From Thermoleophilia bacterium (lineage in GTDB: Bacteria > Actinomycetota > Thermoleophilia > Gaiellales > Gaiellaceae), in the NCBI GenBank assembly GCA_029858755.1, contig JAOUEK010000049.1, positions 1-9,016 on the forward strand: a stretch of DNA of 9,016 bases. The letters run 5' to 3'. Position 1 is the first letter of the stretch. Each line of letters opens with the position of its first letter. Shown here in pieces: positions 6,414-9,016 of the stretch. The notes beneath the pieces are model-generated. The model saw only the letters and a program-made list of their open reading frames with translations. It was not told the origin of the DNA and did no database searches. A program made the translations under genes and the position numbers.

Positions 6414-7507
6414 GCGCAGAGCTCGGCGGCGACCGCCAGGTACACGCCGAGGCAGCGCTCGAGGCTCTCGACGTCGACCCACTCCACCTCGGCGTGCAGG
6501 CCCTCGCCGCGCGGCCCGTAGAGCACGGTGGGGATGCCGGCGTCGTGGAGCAGCGCGGAGTCGGCCCAGTAGGGGGCGCCGGCCACTGCGGGCTCGCCCG
6601 CGTGGCGGGCGACGAGGGTGGCGATCTCCGTCCCGGCTCCGGTCTCGAGCGGCTCCCGTGCCAGCGTCGGCCGCCACGACCCCTGCACGTCGCCGAGCAG
6701 CTCGTCGATCTCTGCGGAGACGACGTCGCGGGTCTCGCCGGGCACCGTGCGCCGCTCGGCAACGATGCGGCACGACGCCGGGTAGCTCGAGTACTCCTGA
6801 CCGCCCGAGATCAGCGAGGCGTGCACCGAGCCGGTGCCGAGCAACGGATGGGCGGGTCCGGCCTGCAGCCGCTCGCCGAGCTCACCGATGCGAGTGAGCA
6901 CAGGCCCCGCGCGCGCGATCGCGTCGATGCCGAGGTCCGGGCGTGAGCCGTGGGCGGCGCGGCCCGCGATGTCGATCTCGAAGCCGACGAAGCCCTTGTG
7001 GGCGAGCACGAGGCGCTCCTCGGTCGGCTCGGTGACGATCGCCGCGTCGGCGGTCCGACGGCGCGCGATCGCCTCGGTGCCGATGCTCCCGTACTCCTCG
7101 TCGGCGACGGCGGTGACGACGACGTCGCCGCGCAACCTCAGCCGGTGCACAGCGGCCGCAGCGAGCAGGCACGCGGCGAGGCTCCCCTTCATGTCGTACG
7201 CGCCGCGCCCGTACAGCCTGGCGCCCTCGAGACGGCCGGAGAAGGGGTCGGTCATGCCCTCCACCCCGACCGTGTCCATGTGCGCGTTCAACATCAGCGA
7301 GCGGCCGCCTCCGGTCCCGCGCACGGTGACGATCACGTTGGGTCGGCCCGGCGCCGCCTCTTCGAGCTCGACGTCGAGGCCCGCACGGTGTGCCCAGTCG
7401 GCGACGACGCGTGCCACACCAGGCTCACCGCTGCCCCCCGATCCGAGGTCCGGGTTGATCGACTCGACTGCGACCAGCGCCCGGGTGAGCTCGACGAGGT
7501 CGCTCAC
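6410..7507 (-). CDS. M20-family metallohydrolase (ArgE/DapE-like deacylase)
   Basis: Zinc-dependent amidohydrolase of the M20/M28 clan, 365 aa, a normal length. The metal and catalytic set is complete: His76 and Asp78 (HMDT), bridging Asp105 (YDMKG), general base Glu137 and ligand Glu138 (DEEYGS), Glu160 (VTEPT) and His338 (GLHAE). His186 (AHGSRP) in the lid domain is the residue that usually completes the active site across the dimer. Relatives remove acyl groups from amino acids (acetylornithine, succinyl-diaminopimelate) or cleave peptides and carbamates, so the substrate is not predictable. Start is GTG 7507, with GGAG 7 nt upstream; the open frame continues 18 codons further, but that part belongs to the tandem-repeat region. 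Its TGA overlaps the xylB ATG, so it is co-translated with xylulokinase, an unexpected partner that hints at release of a sugar or amine from an N-acyl conjugate. Confidence 0.9.
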   Translation of the reverse strand: MSDLVELTRALVAVESINPDLGSGGSGEPGVARVVADWAHRAGLDVELEEAAPGRPNVIVTVRGTGGGRSLMLNAHMDTVGVEGMTDPFSGRLEGARLYGRGAYDMKGSLAACLLAAAAVHRLRLRGDVVVTAVADEEYGSIGTEAIARRRTADAAIVTEPTEERLVLAHKGFVGFEIDIAGRAAHGSRPDLGIDAIARAGPVLTRIGELGERLQAGPAHPLLGTGSVHASLISGGQEYSSYPASCRIVAERRTVPGETRDVVSAEIDELLGDVQGSWRPTLAREPLETGAGTEIATLVARHAGEPAVAGAPYWADSALLHDAGIPTVLYGPRGEGLHAEVEWVDVESLERCLGVYLAVAAELCA

Positions 7508-7632
7508 GCTGTCTCTCCCCGCAGAGCGGGAATCCGCCAAGCGGATCCCCGCTCGCGACAACCCCTGAAGCGGCCGCCCACGCGGCCGGCGCCAGCTGCA
7601 GACGAAAGAGGCGCGGACCCGATCACGCCACC
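7502..7632. repeat. Tandem repeat copy 1 (119-bp unit, adjoining M20 start)
   Basis: Unit 7514-7632 is nearly identical to 7633-7751, and weaker identity continues leftward to about 7502, covering the ribosome site and GTG of the M20 gene. It contains hairpin A (arms 7524-7537 and 7541-7554, loop CAA) and hairpin B (arms CGGCCGC 7571-7577 and GCGGCCG 7582-7588). Hairpin A has one imperfect pair, 7531/7547, which is A-C on the plus strand but a G-U wobble in minus-strand RNA, fitting a structure that acts in the operon transcript. The M20 Shine-Dalgarno (7518-7515) lies just after the hairpin. Confidence 0.85.
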
Positions 7633-7745
7633 TCCCCCCGCAGAGCGGGAATCCGCCGAGCGGATTCCCGCTCGCGACAACCCCTGAAGCGGCCGCTCAC
7701 GCGGCCGGTGCCAGTTGCAGACGGAAGAGGCGCGGGCCCGATCAC
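7504..7745 (-). other. Two chained 40-codon frames inside the repeats (doubtful coding)
   Basis: GTG 7745 opens a 40-residue frame ending with TGA 7625-7623. That TGA overlaps GTG 7626, which opens a second 40-residue frame ending with TGA 7506-7504, itself overlapping the GTG 7507 of the M20 gene. Each GTG has a GGGGAGG-like site upstream. The two predicted peptides are related (shared GRFRGCRER and RIPALRGE), but eight of nine changed codons alter the amino acid, which argues against selection on protein. They may be relics of a duplicated gene start, or a translational relay. No function is known to me. Confidence 0.2.
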
Positions 7746-7751
7746 GCCACC
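7633..7751. repeat. Tandem repeat copy 2 (119-bp unit)
   Basis: A full copy of the unit. Hairpin A is perfect here: 14-bp arms GAGCGGGAATCCGC (7643-7656) and its complement (7660-7673) around loop CGA. Hairpin B uses CGGCCGC (7690-7696) and GCGGCCG (7701-7707) with a TCAC loop. By my alignment copies 1 and 2 differ at about 11 positions, all transitions, including those at the copy 1 boundary. No U-run follows hairpin A in either direction, so it is not a standard intrinsic terminator. Confidence 0.85.
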
Positions 7752-7777
7752 TCCCCCGCAGAGCGGGAGTCCGCCGA
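7752..7777. repeat. Tandem repeat copy 3, truncated
   Basis: This stretch repeats the first part of the unit (TCCCCCGCAGAGCGGG and onward) with one C deleted and one A-to-G change. The identity breaks after CCGCCGA, so only the left arm of hairpin A and its loop remain. It lies 32 bp from the isomerase stop and marks one edge of the repeat array. Confidence 0.75.
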
Positions 7778-7809
7778 CGCGAACGCAGGATATGTCGAGG
7801 CGGGACGTC

Positions 7810-8823
7810 TCACGCACCGAGCGCGGCGTAGACGAGCTCGTAGGCGCGCACGGCGTCCTTCGCGAGCTGCGCCTCGCGGAGCGCCGCGTCGTCGATGCGC
7901 CCCGCGACCTCCCAGATGAAGTCCCACTGGTGCACGGAGCGGGCGACGGCGGCGACCGCGTCCTCCGTGTACGGGTACAGGTCGAACCCGAGGCGCTCGC
8001 CGTTCGCGCCGTAGCCTGCCCGGCGCAGCTCGAGCGCCAGCTCCACCGTCTCCATGAAGGCAGTGGCTCCGACCATGTTGTCGTCGTCGAAGGTGCCCCA
8101 GCCGGAGTTCGCGTGCTGATGGCCCAGGAGGCCCTGCGCAGCGAGCATCGCCGCGTACTCGCCGAGCGACTCGCCGTTCATCAGCAGGTGCTGCCAGTCC
8201 ATGTTCACCTGGACGTTGGTGATCCCCCGGGCGCGCAGCGTGTGGATCACGTGCAGCGTCATGCCGATGTTGCGCATCAGGATCTTCATCGCCGGCTCGG
8301 AGTTCTTGTGCTCGAGGAAGAGCCTGATCCCCTGCTGCGAGCAGCGCGTGGCGATCTCCCCCACGCCGTCCACGAACCGCGCCCAGGCTTCTCGGTACGG
8401 AGTCTGGAAGGGGTAGTTGTAGCCCTCGACGCCCGGCCACAGGATCATCTGCGCGCCGATCGAGCCGGCGAAGTCGGCGGCCGCGAGCGCCTCCGCCAGC
8501 GCCTCCGCTCGGACGCCGTCGTCGGGCGAGGAGAGGCCCCCCTTGCCGTAGCGAGGGTTGAGGTGGGTGCCGGTGGCGATCGCGTAGATCCCCCGCCCGT
8601 CGAGCGCGGCACGCACCTCGTCGAGGTTCTCCTCGGAGAGCTCCTGCGGGTAGTGGAACTCGTAGTCGTCCATCAGGTCGCCGAGGCCGGAGACGGCACG
8701 GCGCACCTTGTCGGCTGTGGACTCCCCGGCGTGCTCGGGTTGATAGCCGCCGGGCACGAACCGCGTCACCATCGGCCCGAGGGCCCAGATGCCGAGGCTG
8801 GTCTTCGGCTTCACGTCGGCCAT
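7810..8823 (-). CDS. Divergent xylose-isomerase-like TIM-barrel enzyme
   Basis: Predicted metal-dependent aldose-ketose isomerase, 337 aa, shorter than class I xylose isomerases (about 388). Elements matching xylose isomerase in order: GIWALG (11-16), EFHYP with His57 at the proton-shuttle His position, HLNPRYGKGGLSSPDDGVR (87-105) resembling the family's HPxFKxGxFTS stretch, LWPGVEG (128-134), LEHKNSEP with Glu171 and Lys173, NMDWQH with Asp209 and His212, HQHANS with His237, FDDDN (245-249) and FDLYPYTED (280-288) with Asp281. The metal ligands read Glu171/Asp209/His237/Asp281, unlike the E/E/D/D of xylose isomerase. ATG 8823 is the first start after an in-frame TAG; GGGAGGG lies a rather long 14 nt upstream. 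With xylF and xylB nearby it likely supplies xylulose, but another aldose, or an epimerase role, is possible. I give no symbol because it is not canonical XylA. Confidence 0.85.
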   Translation of the reverse strand: MADVKPKTSLGIWALGPMVTRFVPGGYQPEHAGESTADKVRRAVSGLGDLMDDYEFHYPQELSEENLDEVRAALDGRGIYAIATGTHLNPRYGKGGLSSPDDGVRAEALAEALAAADFAGSIGAQMILWPGVEGYNYPFQTPYREAWARFVDGVGEIATRCSQQGIRLFLEHKNSEPAMKILMRNIGMTLHVIHTLRARGITNVQVNMDWQHLLMNGESLGEYAAMLAAQGLLGHQHANSGWGTFDDDNMVGATAFMETVELALELRRAGYGANGERLGFDLYPYTEDAVAAVARSVHQWDFIWEVAGRIDDAALREAQLAKDAVRAYELVYAALGA

Positions 8824-8901
8824 GTCGAGAGCCTATTCCCTCCCGGTACGTCTACGCGGCATCGGTCGATCCGCATCGTCGCCCGAACCGCGGGCCGCGA
8901 G

Positions 8902-9016
8902 CTACGACGGGGCGATCTGCCCGGCCGGCGGGTCGGTCGTCGGGCACGTCTGGAGGAAGCGGCAGGGGCACACCTCCACGCACTTGCCACACTCCTCGCA
9001 CGCGTGGAGCGAGAGC
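8902..9016 (-). CDS. 4Fe-4S ferredoxin-type protein, C-terminal fragment
   Basis: The frame enters from the right window edge and ends at TAG 8904-8902, giving 37 visible residues. It contains CEECGKCVEVCP, a C-x2-C-x2-C-x3-C-P cluster motif (Cys6, 9, 12, 16 of the fragment), plus Cys18 and Cys24, then a Pro-rich tail ending GQIAPS. One 4Fe-4S cluster is expected; a second ligand set may lie upstream outside the window. It is probably an electron carrier or the end of a larger iron-sulfur protein. The gap to the isomerase gene is 78 bp, so it may belong to a different transcript and its link to sugar metabolism is unclear. Confidence 0.75.
   Translation of the reverse strand, partial: LSLHACEECGKCVEVCPCRFLQTCPTTDPPAGQIAPS

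Noticed and set aside
6414..6773. Extended N-terminus for xylulokinase
   Set aside because: The extension is an out-of-frame reading of the M20 gene; the family N-terminal motif begins eight residues into the protein from ATG 6413.
7643..7673. Intrinsic terminator between the isomerase and M20 genes
   Set aside because: The hairpin is strong but no U-run follows on either strand, and downstream genes are same-strand with a ribosome site directly after the repeat. Partial attenuation is not excluded.
7502..7777. CRISPR array
   Set aside because: The 119-bp units are contiguous near-identical copies without unique spacers of regular size, and there are no cas genes.
8824..8901. Promoter or operator in the 78-bp gap before the isomerase gene
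   Set aside because: I saw only short, imperfect matches (for example an AATAGG without a -35 partner at proper spacing), not enough to call.

Overview
This window reads as a high-GC actinobacterial chromosome segment, most likely from a soil lineage such as Thermoleophilia. That placement is inferred from third-codon G/C bias, frequent GTG and ATGA start-stop junctions, and protein style; there is no rRNA or other phylogenetic marker. Nearly all of the window is a minus-strand sugar-catabolism cluster that looks built for D-xylose or a close pentose. Two small plus-strand genes lie at the left end.

Layout from left to right: the 3' part of a small two-helix membrane protein gene (+, 1-255); a good sigma70-like promoter whose 17-bp spacer overlaps a near-perfect palindrome; a 136-aa uncharacterised gene (+, 321-731), whose stop codon overlaps the stop of the first minus-strand gene in a shared CTAG. 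All remaining genes are on the minus strand. In the direction of transcription (right to left) they are: the C-terminal end of a 4Fe-4S ferredoxin-type protein (8902-9016), a divergent xylose-isomerase-like TIM barrel (7810-8823), a region of 119-bp tandem repeats with strong hairpins (about 7502-7777), an M20 metallohydrolase (6410-7507), xylulokinase XylB (4935-6413), an SDR oxidoreductase (4225-4938), a 178-bp leader region, lipoprotein xylose-binding protein XylF (2871-4046), an intercistronic 17-bp hairpin, a single-domain ATPase XylG (1999-2787) and permease XylH (728-2002).

Proposed working: XylF captures the sugar outside the membrane, XylG/XylH import it, the TIM-barrel enzyme isomerises aldose to ketose, and XylB phosphorylates the ketose into the pentose phosphate pathway. 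Three of the gene junctions are 4-bp ATGA overlaps (M20/xylB, xylB/SDR, xylG/xylH), so translation is probably coupled. The SDR and the M20 hydrolase are not part of the textbook pathway and suggest a side branch or a conjugated substrate. No regulator gene is visible.

The most unusual points are: (1) an isomerase that keeps the xylose-isomerase fold motifs but carries an E/D/H/D metal-ligand set like L-rhamnose isomerase; (2) 119-bp tandem repeats whose copies differ almost only by transitions, whose hairpins survive, and which contain chained 40-codon frames ending in a GTGA overlap with the M20 start; (3) a palindrome inside a promoter spacer; (4) a very strong hairpin between binding-protein and ATPase genes, followed by an ATPase gene with no visible Shine-Dalgarno.
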